Origin: Virgisporangium aliadipatigenens
GTDB taxonomy: Bacteria > Actinomycetota > Actinomycetes > Mycobacteriales > Micromonosporaceae
NCBI RefSeq assembly: GCF_016863615.1
Contig: NZ_BOPF01000006.1
Location: 1-64,000, forward strand
DNA: 64,000 nucleotides
Direction of reading: 5' to 3'
Shown: in pieces, positions 16,113 through 25,819 of the stretch
Layout of the letters: every line of letters starts with the position of its first letter
How positions within the stretch are numbered: position 1 is the stretch's first letter
Position numbers and translations under genes: made by a program
Notes under the pieces: model-generated
Databases searched by the model: none
What the model was told of the DNA's origin: nothing
The model's input: only the letters and a program-made list of their open reading frames with translations

Positions 16113-17774
16113 GTGAACGTTCACCCGGACGAATGCGTCATAGGAGTCGACTACGGCACGCTCTCCGGGCGTGCCGTCGTGGTGCGGGTGCGCGACGGCG
16201 CCGAGCTCGGGTCGGCCGTGCACGAGTACCGCCACGGGGTGATCGAACGGGCGCTGCCCGCCACGGGTGCGCCGCTGCCGCCCGACTGGGCGCTCCAGGT
16301 GCCCGAGGACTACCGCGAGGTGCTGAAGATCGCCGTTCCCGAGGCGCTGTCGAACGCGGGAATCGACCCGCGGCGCGTCATCGGCATCTCCACCGACTTC
16401 ACCGCGTGCACCGTCCTGCCCACGCTCGCCGACGGCACCCCGCTGTGCGAGCTGGACGAACTGCGTGAGCGCCCGCACGCCTACGTGAAGCTGTGGAAGC
16501 ACCACGCCGCCCAGCCGCAGGCCGACCGGATCAACGCACTCGCGCACGAGCGCAAGGAGCGCTGGATCGGGCGCTACGGCGGCAAGATCAGCTCCGAGTG
16601 GCAGTTCGCCAAGGCCCTCCAACTGCTGGAGGAGGACCCGGACACCTACGCGTGGACCGAACGCTGGATCGAGGCCGCGGACTGGATCATCTGGCAGCTC
16701 TGCGGGGTCGAGACCCGCAACGCCTGCACGGCCGGGTACAAGGGCATCCTGCAGGACGGCGAGTACCCGTCGTCCGAGTACCTGGCGGCGCTGCACCCCG
16801 ACTTCGCCGACTTCCCCGCTACCCGCCTCGCGCACCCGATCTCGCCGCTCGGCGCCAAGGCCGGCACGCTCACCGCGCAGGCGGCCGAGTGGACCGGACT
16901 GCCCGAGGGGATCGCGGTCGCCGTGGGCAACGTCGACGCGCACGTCACCTCGCCGGCGGCCCGGGCGGTGGCACCCGGTCAGATGCTGGCCGTCATGGGC
17001 ACCTCCACCTGCCACGTCATGAACGGCACCGAACTGCTCGACGTGCCCGGCATCTGCGGCGTCGTCGACGGCGGGATCATGGCCGGCCTGTACGGCTACG
17101 AGGCGGGGCAGAGCGGCGTGGGCGACATCTTCGCCTGGCACGTCGAGCACGGCGTTCCGGAGTACGTGTCGCGGGAGGCGGCCGAACGCGGCGTCTCCGT
17201 GCACGACCTGCTGAGCGAGCAGGCCGCCGACCAGCCCGTAGGCGGTCACGGGCTGGTGGCGCTCGACTGGCACAACGGGAACCGTTCGGTGCTGGTGGAC
17301 CATCACCTCTCCGGCGTCATCGTCGGGCTCACGCTCGCCACCCGGCCGCATGAGGTGTACCGGGCGCTGGTCGAGGCGACGGCCTACGGCACGCGCAAGA
17401 TCATCGAGACGTTCGAGGCGGCGGGGCTGCCGGTGACGGAGTTCGTCGTGGCGGGCGGGCTGAAGCGCAACCGGTTCGTCATGCAGATCTACGCGGACGT
17501 GCTGCGCCTGCCGATCAGCCTCGGCACCTCCGAGCAGGCGCCGGCGCTGGGTTCGGCGATCCACGCGGCCGTGGCCGCCGGGGCGTACCCGGACGTGGCC
17601 GCCGCCGCGGAGGCCATGGGCAAGGCCGAGGCCGCCGCCTACACGCCCGATCCGGCCCGCGCCGACGCGTACGACGCGCTCTACGCCGAGTACCGGCTGC
17701 TGCACGACCATTTCGGACCCGGCGATCAATTGCACCGACTCCGGGACATTCGCAACCGGGCTTTGGGAGCGTAG
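16113..17774 (+). CDS. araB: Ribulokinase
   Basis: Phosphorylates L-ribulose to L-ribulose 5-phosphate with ATP; 553 residues, FGGY kinase family. The N-terminal phosphate loop is CVIGVDYGTLSGRAVVV. IGISTDFTACTVLP, the AraB-type segments GRYGGKISSEWQFAKALQLL and ADWIIWQLCG, and the C-terminal ATP-site motif FVVAGGLKRNRFVMQIYADVL are all present. GTG at 16113 is chosen because the conserved sequence begins seven residues later; AGAGGG lies upstream. The stop TAG shares its last base with the araD GTG. Confidence 0.95.
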   Translation: MNVHPDECVIGVDYGTLSGRAVVVRVRDGAELGSAVHEYRHGVIERALPATGAPLPPDWALQVPEDYREVLKIAVPEALSNAGIDPRRVIGISTDFTACTVLPTLADGTPLCELDELRERPHAYVKLWKHHAAQPQADRINALAHERKERWIGRYGGKISSEWQFAKALQLLEEDPDTYAWTERWIEAADWIIWQLCGVETRNACTAGYKGILQDGEYPSSEYLAALHPDFADFPATRLAHPISPLGAKAGTLTAQAAEWTGLPEGIAVAVGNVDAHVTSPAARAVAPGQMLAVMGTSTCHVMNGTELLDVPGICGVVDGGIMAGLYGYEAGQSGVGDIFAWHVEHGVPEYVSREAAERGVSVHDLLSEQAADQPVGGHGLVALDWHNGNRSVLVDHHLSGVIVGLTLATRPHEVYRALVEATAYGTRKIIETFEAAGLPVTEFVVAGGLKRNRFVMQIYADVLRLPISLGTSEQAPALGSAIHAAVAAGAYPDVAAAAEAMGKAEAAAYTPDPARADAYDALYAEYRLLHDHFGPGDQLHRLRDIRNRALGA

Positions 17775-18448
17775 TGGGGATGATGTTTCCGGAAATCCGC
17801 GCCGAGGTCGCGGACCTGCACAAGCACCTGATCCAGTGGGGGTTGGTCGTCTGGACGGCCGGCAACGTGTCGGCCCGCGTTCCCGGCGAGGACCTGCTGG
17901 TGATCAAGCCGTCCGGCGTGACGTACGACCAGCTGACCGCGGAGTCGATGGTGGTGGCCGACCTGGACGGCAAGCTCGTCGAGGGTGATCACAACCCGTC
18001 GAGCGACACCGAGGCGCACGCCTACGTGTACCGGCACATGCCGGAGGTCAACGGCGTCGTGCACACGCACAGCCCGTACGCCACCGCGTGGGCGGCGCTC
18101 GGCGAGGACATCCCGTGCGCGATCACGGCCATGGCGGACGAGTTCGGCGACGACATCCCGATCGGGCCGTTCGCGCTCATCGGCAGCGACGCCATCGGCC
18201 GGGGAATCGTGGAGACGCTCGCCGGGCGGCGTTCCACCGCGGTCCTGATGGCGCAGCACGGGCCGTTCACCATCGGGAAGTCCGCGAAGGCCGCGGTGAA
18301 GTCGGCCGTGATGTGCGAGGACATCGCCCGCACGCTGCACCTCGCGCGCCAGATGGGGCCGCTCAAGCGCCTCCCGCAGACGGACATCGACAAGCTCTAC
18401 GACCGCTACCAGAACGTGTACGGCCAGACCAAGCAGGGGAGTCGTTGA
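17774..18448 (+). CDS. araD: L-ribulose-5-phosphate 4-epimerase
   Basis: Class II aldolase-fold, zinc-dependent epimerase of 224 residues that converts L-ribulose 5-phosphate to D-xylulose 5-phosphate, feeding the pentose phosphate pathway. TAGNVSARV and [12 protein letters not shown] form the substrate-phosphate region. Metal ligands are His97 and His99 ([12 protein letters not shown]) plus a later His in [11 protein letters not shown] at 17774 overlaps the araB stop; ATG two codons downstream is an alternative start. It is co-translated with araA. Confidence 0.93.
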   Translation: MGMMFPEIRAEVADLHKHLIQWGLVVWTAGNVSARVPGEDLLVIKPSGVTYDQLTAESMVVADLDGKLVEGDHNPSSDTEAHAYVYRHMPEVNGVVHTHSPYATAWAALGEDIPCAITAMADEFGDDIPIGPFALIGSDAIGRGIVETLAGRRSTAVLMAQHGPFTIGKSAKAAVKSAVMCEDIARTLHLARQMGPLKRLPQTDIDKLYDRYQNVYGQTKQGSR

Positions 18449-19926
18449 TGGAGATCTGGTTCCTCACCGGCAGTCAGGGACTGTACGGCCCGGAGACCCT
18501 GGAACAGGTCGCCGACCAGTCCCGGGAGATCGCCGCCCGGCTGGACGCCGCGGGGCTGCCGGCGACCGTGGTCTGGAAGCCGGTGCTGACCAGCGCGGAC
18601 GAGATCCACCGCTGCGCCGTCGCCGCGAACGCCGACCGCGACGTCATCGGTGTCATCGCGTGGATGCACACGTTCTCGCCGGCGAAGATGTGGATCGCCG
18701 GCCTCGACGCGCTGCGCCAGCCGCTGCTGCACCTGCACACCCAGGCCAACGTCGACCTGCCGTGGGCGTCGATCGACATGGACTTCATGAACCTCAACCA
18801 GGCCGCCCACGGCGACCGGGAGTTCGGGTACGTGCAGGCCCGGCTGGGCGTCGCGCGCAAGACCGTCGCCGGTCACGTCAGCGACCCGCGGGTCGTCGAA
18901 CGGATCGCCGTGTGGGCCCGCGCCGCGCTCGGCTTCAACGAGCTGCGGCACCTTCGCCTGGCGCGCTTCGGCGACAACATGCGCGACGTGGCCGTGACCG
19001 AGGGGGACAAGGTCGAGGCGCAGCTGCGCTTCGGCGTCTCGGTCAACACGTACGGGGTGAACGACCTCGTGGACGCCGTCGACGCGGTGGACGACTCCGC
19101 AGTGGACGGTCTGGTCTCCACCTACGACGAGGTGTACCGGCTGGATCCCGCGCTGCGCAAGGACGGCGACCGGCACGAGTCGCTGCGCTACGCCGCGCGC
19201 ATCGAGGCCGGGCTGCGGGGCTTCCTGGAGGCCGGCGGGTTCAAGGCGTTCACGTCCAACTTCGAGGACCTCGGCGGGCTGCGCCAGCTCCCCGGGCTGG
19301 CCGTCCAGCGGCTCATGGCCGACGGCTACGGCTTCGGCGGCGAGGGCGACTGGAAGACGTCGGTCCTGGTGCGCACGCTCAAGGCGATGGCGCCGGGCGG
19401 GCCCACGTCGTTCATGGAGGACTACACCTACCACCTCGCACCGGGGGAGGAGTGCATCCTCGGCGCCCACATGCTGGAGGTCTGTCCCAGCATCGCCGCC
19501 GACACCCCGAGCTGCGAGATCCACCCGCTGGGCATCGGCGGTCGCGAGGACCCGGTCCGGCTGGTCTTCGACGCCGCCCCCGGGTCCGCCGTGGTCGTCG
19601 GCATGGCGGACATGGGGGAACGCTTCCGGCTCGTCCTGAACGAGGTGGAGGTCGTCCCGCCGATGGCCCCGCTGCCGAAGCTGCCCGTGGCGCGGGCGGT
19701 CTGGAAGCCGGCACCCGACCTGTCGACCTCGGCGGAGTCGTGGCTCACCGCGGGCGGGCCGCACCACACCGCCCTGTCGATGGCGGTGGGCACCGAGGAG
19801 GTGGCCGACCTCGCCGAGATGACCGGCACCGAGCTGCTCGTCATCGACGCGAACACCACGACGCGGCAGTTCACCAAGGAACTCCGCTGGAACCAGGCGT
19901 ACTACCGGCTGGCGCGCGGCTTCTGA
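18448..19926 (+). CDS. araA: L-arabinose isomerase
   Basis: Converts L-arabinose to L-ribulose; 492 residues, the usual length. Signature stretches are [12 protein letters not shown] at the N-terminus, [12 protein letters not shown], the active-site loop THANVDLPW variant [20 protein letters not shown], and FMEDYTYHL. Candidate Mn-ligand regions are SNFEDLGGL and the late HMLEVCPS. It begins inside the araD stop (TGATG). It is the last gene of the arabinose unit, giving the order transporter-araB-araD-araA. Confidence 0.95.
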   Translation: MEIWFLTGSQGLYGPETLEQVADQSREIAARLDAAGLPATVVWKPVLTSADEIHRCAVAANADRDVIGVIAWMHTFSPAKMWIAGLDALRQPLLHLHTQANVDLPWASIDMDFMNLNQAAHGDREFGYVQARLGVARKTVAGHVSDPRVVERIAVWARAALGFNELRHLRLARFGDNMRDVAVTEGDKVEAQLRFGVSVNTYGVNDLVDAVDAVDDSAVDGLVSTYDEVYRLDPALRKDGDRHESLRYAARIEAGLRGFLEAGGFKAFTSNFEDLGGLRQLPGLAVQRLMADGYGFGGEGDWKTSVLVRTLKAMAPGGPTSFMEDYTYHLAPGEECILGAHMLEVCPSIAADTPSCEIHPLGIGGREDPVRLVFDAAPGSAVVVGMADMGERFRLVLNEVEVVPPMAPLPKLPVARAVWKPAPDLSTSAESWLTAGGPHHTALSMAVGTEEVADLAEMTGTELLVIDANTTTRQFTKELRWNQAYYRLARGF

Positions 19927-19996
19927 GCCCCGTGCGACTTGGTTGCCGGTCGGGAGAAGTGCTCCGGTCGTCGGCCGGACGGTCGATTACCCCCGT

Positions 19997-21439
19997 GTGA
20001 AGCGTCTGCCCGTAGCCGCCGTGCCGGCCATCGCCGCTGTGGCGTGTGTGCCGGTCACGGTGGCGCCGGAGACCACGACCGCGCAGGTCGCCTACACCGT
20101 GACGTTCGCGTTCCTGGTGGGGCTGGCGTGGTGGGGTGCGCGCGGCCGCTCCGGTCGGGTCCTGGCGGCGCACTCCCTGGTCGCCGGTGCGCTCACCGTG
20201 TGGCTGCTCGGCGACCTGCTCTACACGGCGCTGGACCGACTGGCGGGCCCGGTCGGCCCCGTCTCGGCCGCCGACGTGCTGTGGATCTCGGGATATCCGC
20301 TGCTCGCGGCGGGCCTGGTGCGCATGTCCAACCTGCGTGCGCCCGGTCGGCTGCGGGAGGGGCTGCTCGACGGGCTCGCCATGTCCGTCGCCGTCGCGGC
20401 GATGTTCTGGTACCTGATGATCCTGCCGACGTTCGAGGCCGAGGGCATCACCCTGCCGGCCGTGGTCACGACGTTCTACCCGGTGGGGGACGTGGTGCTC
20501 TTCACCGCCGCCGCGATCCTGCTCTTCGCCCCCGGACAGCGGGGCGGCCCGACGCGCTATCTCATCGTGGCGCTGGTGCTCACGTTCGTCGGGGACGTCG
20601 GTATCTCCGCGTTGGCGTCCTTCCTGCCGGCCGTCGAGGGGGCGCACCTCGACGGGATCCTGCTCATCGCCAACAGCCTCATCGTGGCGGCGCTCTGGGA
20701 CCGGCGGCCGCAGCTGTTCACGCCGTCGCACAAGGCCGACCACGAACGCCTGCACCCGGCCAGGGTGGTCTTCCTCGGGGTGGCGCTGCTGACCCTGCCG
20801 GCGCTCACGCACCTGAAGCAGGAGCACATCCTCGGGCGCATCGTCGAGCTGATCCCGATGATCATCCTGACCATGATCATTCTGCTGCGGTTCACCCTCG
20901 TGGTGCGCGCGCAGGAACGCGGCCGCGCGGCCCTCGCCCACCGGGCCACCCACGACCAGCTCACCGGCCTGGTCAACCGCCAGGAACTGCACCGCCGGCT
21001 CGATGCCGCGCTGCGCCACGACCCGACCGGCCCCGTCGTCCACTTCCTCGACCTCGACGGGTTCAAGCCGGTCAACGACCGGTACGGACACGCCGTCGGC
21101 GACTTCGTGCTCGCCGAGGTCGGCCGCCGGCTGCGGGCCAACGTGCGCGAGGACGACACCGTGGCGCGGCTCGGCGGCGACGAGTTCGTCGTGGTGTCGC
21201 TGTGCGAGGAGTCCGCCGCCTCGATCCTGGACCGGCTGCGCCAGGTCGCCGCCACCCCGCTGATCCACGAGGGGGAACTGCTGACCGTCGGCATCAGCAT
21301 CGGCACCGCGCACGCGCGGGACCTGGAACAGCCCACGTCGGACAGCCTGCTGGCGGCCGCCGACGCGCAGATGTACCGGGTGAAGGCGGCGTCCCGGGCC
21401 GCCCGTGGGGCACCTCCGGCTCTCCTGGAACCCGCGTGA
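19997..21439 (+). CDS. Membrane GGDEF protein, probable diguanylate cyclase
   Basis: 480 residues. The N-terminal half has about nine hydrophobic helices, like MASE-type sensors (EGLLDGLAMSVAVAAMFWYLM; DGILLIANSLIVAAL). The C-terminal GGDEF domain (about 310-460) has DQLTGLVNRQELHRRLD, the metal region FLDLDGFKPVNDRYGH, an intact ARLGGDEF active site and an RxxD inhibitory site (REDD, five residues before). It is predicted to make c-di-GMP from two GTP with product feedback. No EAL domain is present. GTG at 19997 has no ribosome site. Confidence 0.88.
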   Translation: MKRLPVAAVPAIAAVACVPVTVAPETTTAQVAYTVTFAFLVGLAWWGARGRSGRVLAAHSLVAGALTVWLLGDLLYTALDRLAGPVGPVSAADVLWISGYPLLAAGLVRMSNLRAPGRLREGLLDGLAMSVAVAAMFWYLMILPTFEAEGITLPAVVTTFYPVGDVVLFTAAAILLFAPGQRGGPTRYLIVALVLTFVGDVGISALASFLPAVEGAHLDGILLIANSLIVAALWDRRPQLFTPSHKADHERLHPARVVFLGVALLTLPALTHLKQEHILGRIVELIPMIILTMIILLRFTLVVRAQERGRAALAHRATHDQLTGLVNRQELHRRLDAALRHDPTGPVVHFLDLDGFKPVNDRYGHAVGDFVLAEVGRRLRANVREDDTVARLGGDEFVVVSLCEESAASILDRLRQVAATPLIHEGELLTVGISIGTAHARDLEQPTSDSLLAAADAQMYRVKAASRAARGAPPALLEPA

Positions 21440-21454
21440 CGCTGCGGCGCGGCG

Positions 21455-21934
21455 CTACAGCCGCTTGGTGAGCAGCTCCACCGGGCCCTCGGTGACCTGG
21501 GCCGTCCCGACGCGTTCCCAGCCGCAGCGCTCGTAGAAGCCGGCGGCGATCTCCGTGGAGACCCACAGCTGCCGGTACCCCAGCCGGGCGGCGCGGGCCT
21601 CCAGCTCGGCCATCAGGGTGCGGCCGATGTTCTTCTCCCGCCGGGCCGGCTCGACGACCATTCCCATGACCCAGGGGCTGTGCGCACGCAGTTCGGCATG
21701 ATCGAACTCACCGAGGCCGACCACGCCGACGGCCGCACCGTCCGCGTCGACCGCGACCACGGTGAACGGCAGCCCGTCGCGGCCGGCCTCCTCGCGGGTC
21801 GTCCCGATCCAGAACTCCGGGTCGTCCTGCTCGGGGTGGCGGCCCCACTCGCGCCAGCGCAGGAGGCCGACCGGCGCGATGAGGTCGGGGCGGTCGGCGA
21901 GCAGGCACACCGACACCGCCGATTCATCCGTCAC
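21455..21934 (-). CDS. GNAT-family N-acetyltransferase
   Basis: 159-residue single-domain acetyl-CoA-dependent transferase. Motif A is MGMVVEPARREKNIGRTLMAEL, in which the usual GxG coenzyme A loop reads EKNIGR. It continues with LGYRQLWVSTEIAAGFYERCGWERVG, the C-terminal GNAT strand. It starts with GTG at 21934 and converges with the GGDEF gene. The substrate is unknown. Confidence 0.85.
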   Translation of the reverse strand: MTDESAVSVCLLADRPDLIAPVGLLRWREWGRHPEQDDPEFWIGTTREEAGRDGLPFTVVAVDADGAAVGVVGLGEFDHAELRAHSPWVMGMVVEPARREKNIGRTLMAELEARAARLGYRQLWVSTEIAAGFYERCGWERVGTAQVTEGPVELLTKRL

Positions 21935-22165
21935 GCGAGGATGGTCACCCCACCGCGTGGGACGGTCAACGTACTTGCATCGCCGGGGCCTACGGGATCG
22001 CAGGTACCTGAGCGCCGTCTTAATTCTCCTGCGGCGCTGTCACCCGAGGGGGTGAAACGTCGATGCGCTTTCCTCGCTGATGTGCCTAAGTGAGGTGGTT
22101 TCGGTGCCGGCGGAGAGATGGCCGAGCCATCCACCATGAGCTGATCCGATTGCAGTGGAGGATCG

Positions 22166-22669
22166 TTGAGCGCCGTCATTATCAGCGTCGCCGGCGTGGT
22201 GGTTGCCGTCGCGGCACTCGTCGCAGCCCTGTGGCAGGGATACCTTCTGCGGCGCCAGGTGGCACACGCTGAGCAGGTCAGCAATGCGCAGTTTTATCAG
22301 AACATCACGATCCAATGGATCGAGTTCGACAAGATTTTCATCGAGCGCCCGCATCTGTGGTCCTACTTTCACGGGGGCAAGCCGGTGATTGAGGACGGCG
22401 GCGACCACGCTGACCTCATCTCGGTCGCGACCGCTATCGCCAACCTCGCTGAGATGTGCGTCAACTGTCAGGTCGTGCTGGGTAGCTATTCGGGAGACTG
22501 GGAGCGCTACTTTCGCTTCGTGTATCTGAACAGCCCGTTCTTCCGGGAGTTCTGGGGGAAGCACAGCTCCATGTGGTCGAACGCGGTGGATCGGGCGTTC
22601 GTCACTCCGGTGTCCGGCATCGAACCGTCGACGCCGCCCGAGGTCGCGGTGGACTGCGTCCCGGCGTGA
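22166..22669 (+). CDS. Membrane-anchored hypothetical protein (DUF4760-like)
   Basis: 167 residues, not confidently assigned. One N-terminal transmembrane helix (about 4-25) is followed by a short basic coil LLRRQVAHAEQVSNAQFYQNI. The soluble helical domain is rich in aromatic residues (WSYFHGGKP; NLAEMCVNCQVVLG; YFRFVYLNSPFFREFW). This layout resembles small DUF4760-type proteins. TTG at 22166 is supported by GGAGG 4 nt upstream. Codons are visibly less G+C-rich than in neighbours (runs such as TTTTATCAG, AAGATTTTC), suggesting recent acquisition. It is flanked by 231 and 188 bp without other genes. Confidence 0.6.
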   Translation: MSAVIISVAGVVVAVAALVAALWQGYLLRRQVAHAEQVSNAQFYQNITIQWIEFDKIFIERPHLWSYFHGGKPVIEDGGDHADLISVATAIANLAEMCVNCQVVLGSYSGDWERYFRFVYLNSPFFREFWGKHSSMWSNAVDRAFVTPVSGIEPSTPPEVAVDCVPA

Positions 22670-22857
22670 CGTGCCCGGCCGGGGCGGGGCCGGCACGAGA
22701 CCCCGGATCCTCGCCCGGCTCGTCCGATCGCGCGGCGACCTCCGGATGGGACAGGGCGCCCCAGGCGATCAGCAGCAGCACGCCGCGCAGCACCCGCGCC
22801 GACCTCCGCGGCCACCCGGACCGGGTAGGGATGTATCCGCGCGAGGGTCGAACGGGT

Positions 22858-24078
22858 TCAGAGGAGGTCGTCGAGGTACGGGTTGCGGAACTTGCCGGCC
22901 GGATCGGCCCGCACGACCGCCGCCGCCCAGTCCGACCAGCGCTCGTAGCGGGTGCGCAGTTCGGCGCCGGGGACCGTGAACACCTTGCCCCAGTGCGGGC
23001 GGGGGGCGAACGGGGCGAGCCGTTCCTCGACGAGGCGCACCACGGGCAGGACCGCTGCCGTGTCGGCGATCCAGGTGAAGTGCACGGCGAGGCTGTCGCG
23101 GTCGTGGCTCATGCTCAGCCACAGCGGGTCGGCGGCGATCGTGCGCAGCTCCGACACCTGCAGCACGGCGGCGATCTTCTCCCGCACGTCGTACAGGGCC
23201 GCCAACGCGTCCGGGGCGTGCCGGCGGTCGATCAGGTACTCCGACTGCAGTTCCTCGCCGCTGCTGGGCGTGAACTCCAGCTTGAAGTGCGGCAGGCGTT
23301 CGTGCCAGGGGCCCGGTGCGCCGCCCTGGACGGTGCAGTTCTCCACCGGCATGCCCGGAACCGGGTGGCGGGGGCCGTCGGCGCGCACCGCCCCGGCGAG
23401 CGTGGCCGGCGGCGGCTCCTCGTGCACCCGCTGCTTCACCCACACCTGGTTGCGTTCGTCGCCGGCCCAGGCGGTGAAGACGCTCACGCTGTACCCGGCC
23501 TCGAACAGGCTGCCGGTCACCTCCGGCCAGGGCAGCCCGTCGTAGACGTACTGGCGCACCTCGTAGGTGGGCTCGACGTCGAGCGTGACCCGCGTGACGA
23601 CCCCGAACGCCCCGAGCCCCACGACCGCCGCGTCGAACTCCTCGGTGCCGCGTCGCAGCGTGACGATCCCGCCCGACGCGTCGACCAGTTCCAGGGCGGC
23701 GACCGCGCTCGCCAGGCTGCCGTTGCGGTCGCCCGAGCCGTGCGTGCCGGTCGAGACGGCGCCGGCGACGGAGATGTGCGGCAGCGAACCGAGATTGTGC
23801 AGCGCGTACCCGGCCGCGTGCAGGTGCCGCGCCAGCTCGCCGTAGCGCACGCCGGCCGCCACGGTGACGGTGCTGCCGTCGAGGTCGACGGTCGGCGGCA
23901 GTCCCGCGACCGACACCAGGGAGGGGCCGTCGGCGATGCGGTTGAACGAGTGGCCGGTGCCGAGCGCGCGCACCGAGGATGCCCCGGCCACGACCGACCG
24001 CAGCTCGTCCACAGTGGACGGACGGTGCACGCGCGCGGCGGTGAACTCGACGTTTCCGGCCCAGTTCCTGAGCGTCAT
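22858..24078 (-). CDS. Alditol oxidase (AldO/xylitol-oxidase type flavoprotein)
   Basis: 406-residue VAO-family enzyme that oxidises the terminal CH2OH of polyols, giving the aldose and H2O2. It closely follows Streptomyces AldO throughout: NWAGN start, ALGTGHSFNRIA with His43 at the covalent-FAD position, SLPHISVAGAVSTGTHGSG, HPVPGMPVENCT, GPWHERLPHFKLEFTPSSG, ELRTIAAD and PHWGKVFTVP. No export signal is visible, so it is cytoplasmic. It lies 5 bp after the GH51 arabinofuranosidase, forming one unit behind an arabinose-type operator. This suggests a polyol linked to arabinan or xylan breakdown, such as arabitol or xylitol. Confidence 0.92.
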   Translation of the reverse strand: MTLRNWAGNVEFTAARVHRPSTVDELRSVVAGASSVRALGTGHSFNRIADGPSLVSVAGLPPTVDLDGSTVTVAAGVRYGELARHLHAAGYALHNLGSLPHISVAGAVSTGTHGSGDRNGSLASAVAALELVDASGGIVTLRRGTEEFDAAVVGLGAFGVVTRVTLDVEPTYEVRQYVYDGLPWPEVTGSLFEAGYSVSVFTAWAGDERNQVWVKQRVHEEPPPATLAGAVRADGPRHPVPGMPVENCTVQGGAPGPWHERLPHFKLEFTPSSGEELQSEYLIDRRHAPDALAALYDVREKIAAVLQVSELRTIAADPLWLSMSHDRDSLAVHFTWIADTAAVLPVVRLVEERLAPFAPRPHWGKVFTVPGAELRTRYERWSDWAAAVVRADPAGKFRNPYLDDLL

Positions 24079-24083
24079 GAAAG

Positions 24084-25586
24084 TCAGCCTAGCCGGATGA
24101 CGTTCCAGGACAGGGGTGGAAGCACCACCCGCACCGTGTCCCCGTCGACCGTCCAGTCCTGGCTGGGGCGCGGACGCACCCGATCCGGGTCGTCGGCCGT
24201 GTTTCGCGCGTACGGGTCCGCATCGCTGAGCGTGGAGACGTCGAGCCGTTCCACCGGAACATGCGGGAGCTCGACGGCGAGCGGGGTGTCCACGGACCTG
24301 TTGACGGCGAACACCGTCATCCGGCCGTCGGCCGGGGAGTGGGTGGCGACGGCATGCAGCATCGGCACCGCACCGAACTCGGCGGTCTCCACGGTGGGCG
24401 ATTCGACTGCGGTGCGCAGCACGTCGCCGACGGCGTGCCGGGACGCCTGCGCGAACGGGTGGAACGTGGTCTGCCGCCACGCCCGCCCACCCGGCTCGGT
24501 GACGATCGGCGCGATGACGTTGACCAGCTGCGCCTGGCACGCGGCGGCGACCCGGTCGGTGTTGCGCAGCAGCGTGATCAGCAGGCTGCCCACGACGACC
24601 GCGTCGGCGACGTTGTAGTGGTCCTCCAGCAGCGGCGGCGCGACCGGCCAGTCCGCCGGCGCCCCCTGGTCGTGGAACCGCTTCATGTACCAGACGTTCC
24701 ACTCGTCGAAGGAGATGTCGACGCGCTTGGCGCTGCGCTTGCGGGCGCGCACGGCGTCGGCCGTGGCGGCGACGGCGCCGATGAACTGCTCCATGTCCTC
24801 CGCGGACGCGAGGAAGCTCTGGAGGTCGCCCTCCTTCTCCTCGTAGTAGGCGTGGCAGGAGATGAGGTCGACCTCGTCGTAGGCCTCCTCCAGGACGGTC
24901 GCCTCCCAGGCCCCGAACGTCGGCATCCCGCGGCCGGAGCTGCCGCAGGCGACCAGTTCGAGCCGGGGGTCGACCATGCGCATGGCGCGGGCGGTCTGCG
25001 CGGCGAGCCGGCCGTACTCGGCGGCGGTGGTGTGGCCGACCTGCCACGGGCCGTCCATCTCGTTGCCCAGGCACCACATCCGGATGTCGTACGGCTCCTT
25101 GGCCCCGTGCGCCACGCGGCGGTCCGAGAGCGTGGTGCCGGACCGGATGTTGGCGTACTCCAGCAGGTCCAGTGCCTCCTGGATGCCGCGCGTGCCGAGG
25201 TTGACGGCCATCATCGGCTCCACGCCGGCCTTGGCGCACCATTTGGCGAACTCGTCCAGCCCGAACGTGTTGGGCTCGGTGCTGTGCCAGGCGAGGTCCA
25301 GGCGGGTCGGCCGCTGCTCGACCGGGCCCACGCCGTCCTCCCAGCGGTAGCCGGAGACGAAGTTGCCACCGGGGTAGCGCACGACGCTGACGCCCTGCTC
25401 GCGCACGAGGGCGAGCACGTCGGCGCGGAACCCGTCGGCGTCGGCGGTCGGGTGGTCGGGCTCGAAGACGCCGGTGTAGACGCAGCGGCCGAGGTGCTCG
25501 ACGAAGCTGCCGAACGTGCGGCGGCGCACCGGTCCGACGCGGGCGGTGGGGTCGAGGGTGAGGCGGGCGCGGGCGGGCGTGGCCAA
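24084..25586 (-). CDS. GH51 alpha-L-arabinofuranosidase
   Basis: 500-residue retaining glycosidase that removes L-arabinofuranosyl residues from arabinan, arabinoxylan or their oligomers. FGSFVEHLGRCVYTGVFEP opens the catalytic barrel and YPGGNFVSGYRWEDGVGP follows. The acid/base Glu176 is in CLGNEMDG and the nucleophile Glu295 in SFDEWNVWY. A C-terminal beta domain contains MTVFAVNRS and ends LSWNVIRLG. No signal peptide is seen, so it acts inside on imported oligosaccharides. The start is TTG at 25586, supported by GGGGAG upstream and by family alignment. A perfect LacI-type operator stands 26 bp upstream. Confidence 0.94.
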   Translation of the reverse strand: MATPARARLTLDPTARVGPVRRRTFGSFVEHLGRCVYTGVFEPDHPTADADGFRADVLALVREQGVSVVRYPGGNFVSGYRWEDGVGPVEQRPTRLDLAWHSTEPNTFGLDEFAKWCAKAGVEPMMAVNLGTRGIQEALDLLEYANIRSGTTLSDRRVAHGAKEPYDIRMWCLGNEMDGPWQVGHTTAAEYGRLAAQTARAMRMVDPRLELVACGSSGRGMPTFGAWEATVLEEAYDEVDLISCHAYYEEKEGDLQSFLASAEDMEQFIGAVAATADAVRARKRSAKRVDISFDEWNVWYMKRFHDQGAPADWPVAPPLLEDHYNVADAVVVGSLLITLLRNTDRVAAACQAQLVNVIAPIVTEPGGRAWRQTTFHPFAQASRHAVGDVLRTAVESPTVETAEFGAVPMLHAVATHSPADGRMTVFAVNRSVDTPLAVELPHVPVERLDVSTLSDADPYARNTADDPDRVRPRPSQDWTVDGDTVRVVLPPLSWNVIRLG

Positions 25587-25612
25587 TGGTTCTCCCCTTT
25601 TTGGGGTTGAGT

Positions 25613-25624
25613 GTTAACGGTAAC
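25613..25624 (+). promoter_or_regulatory. LacI-type operator before the arabinofuranosidase unit
   Basis: GTTAACGGTAAC is a CG-centred palindrome (GTTA-N-CG-N-TAAC), the best copy of the motif found in the arabinose control region at 11096-11447. It lies just upstream of the GH51 start, where a repressor would block transcription. Confidence 0.6.
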
Positions 25625-25819
25625 CAGATCGTCGTCAACCTCTCCCGCTGATGATGGCGGGGCCACCGGGGACGGTGCTCCCGGTGATCGTGGCGTTCCT
25701 GGTGGTGCGGTTCGGAAGCCTGAAGTAGCAACCGTTTCGCACCTCTCCTGACCCGATTACCGACCCTGTCCGCTTCTAGGTTCGACCTTGTCGACTGGAG
25801 GCGGACCGGGGAGGGCACA

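Noticed and set aside
14934-17735. Long minus-strand frame across the permease and araB genes
   Set aside because: It crosses several well-defined plus-strand genes and shows no recognisable protein family.
19985-19990. GATTAC as a -10 for the GGDEF gene
   Set aside because: Spacing to the GTG (6 nt) fits the leaderless pattern, but the hexamer does not match TANNNT, so it was not counted.
22602-22793. Small minus-strand frame starting LRGVLLLIAWGALSHPE
   Set aside because: It has one plausible hydrophobic stretch but no ribosome site, and half of it overlaps the DUF4760-like gene. The rest is Pro/Arg-rich. Not enough to call a gene.
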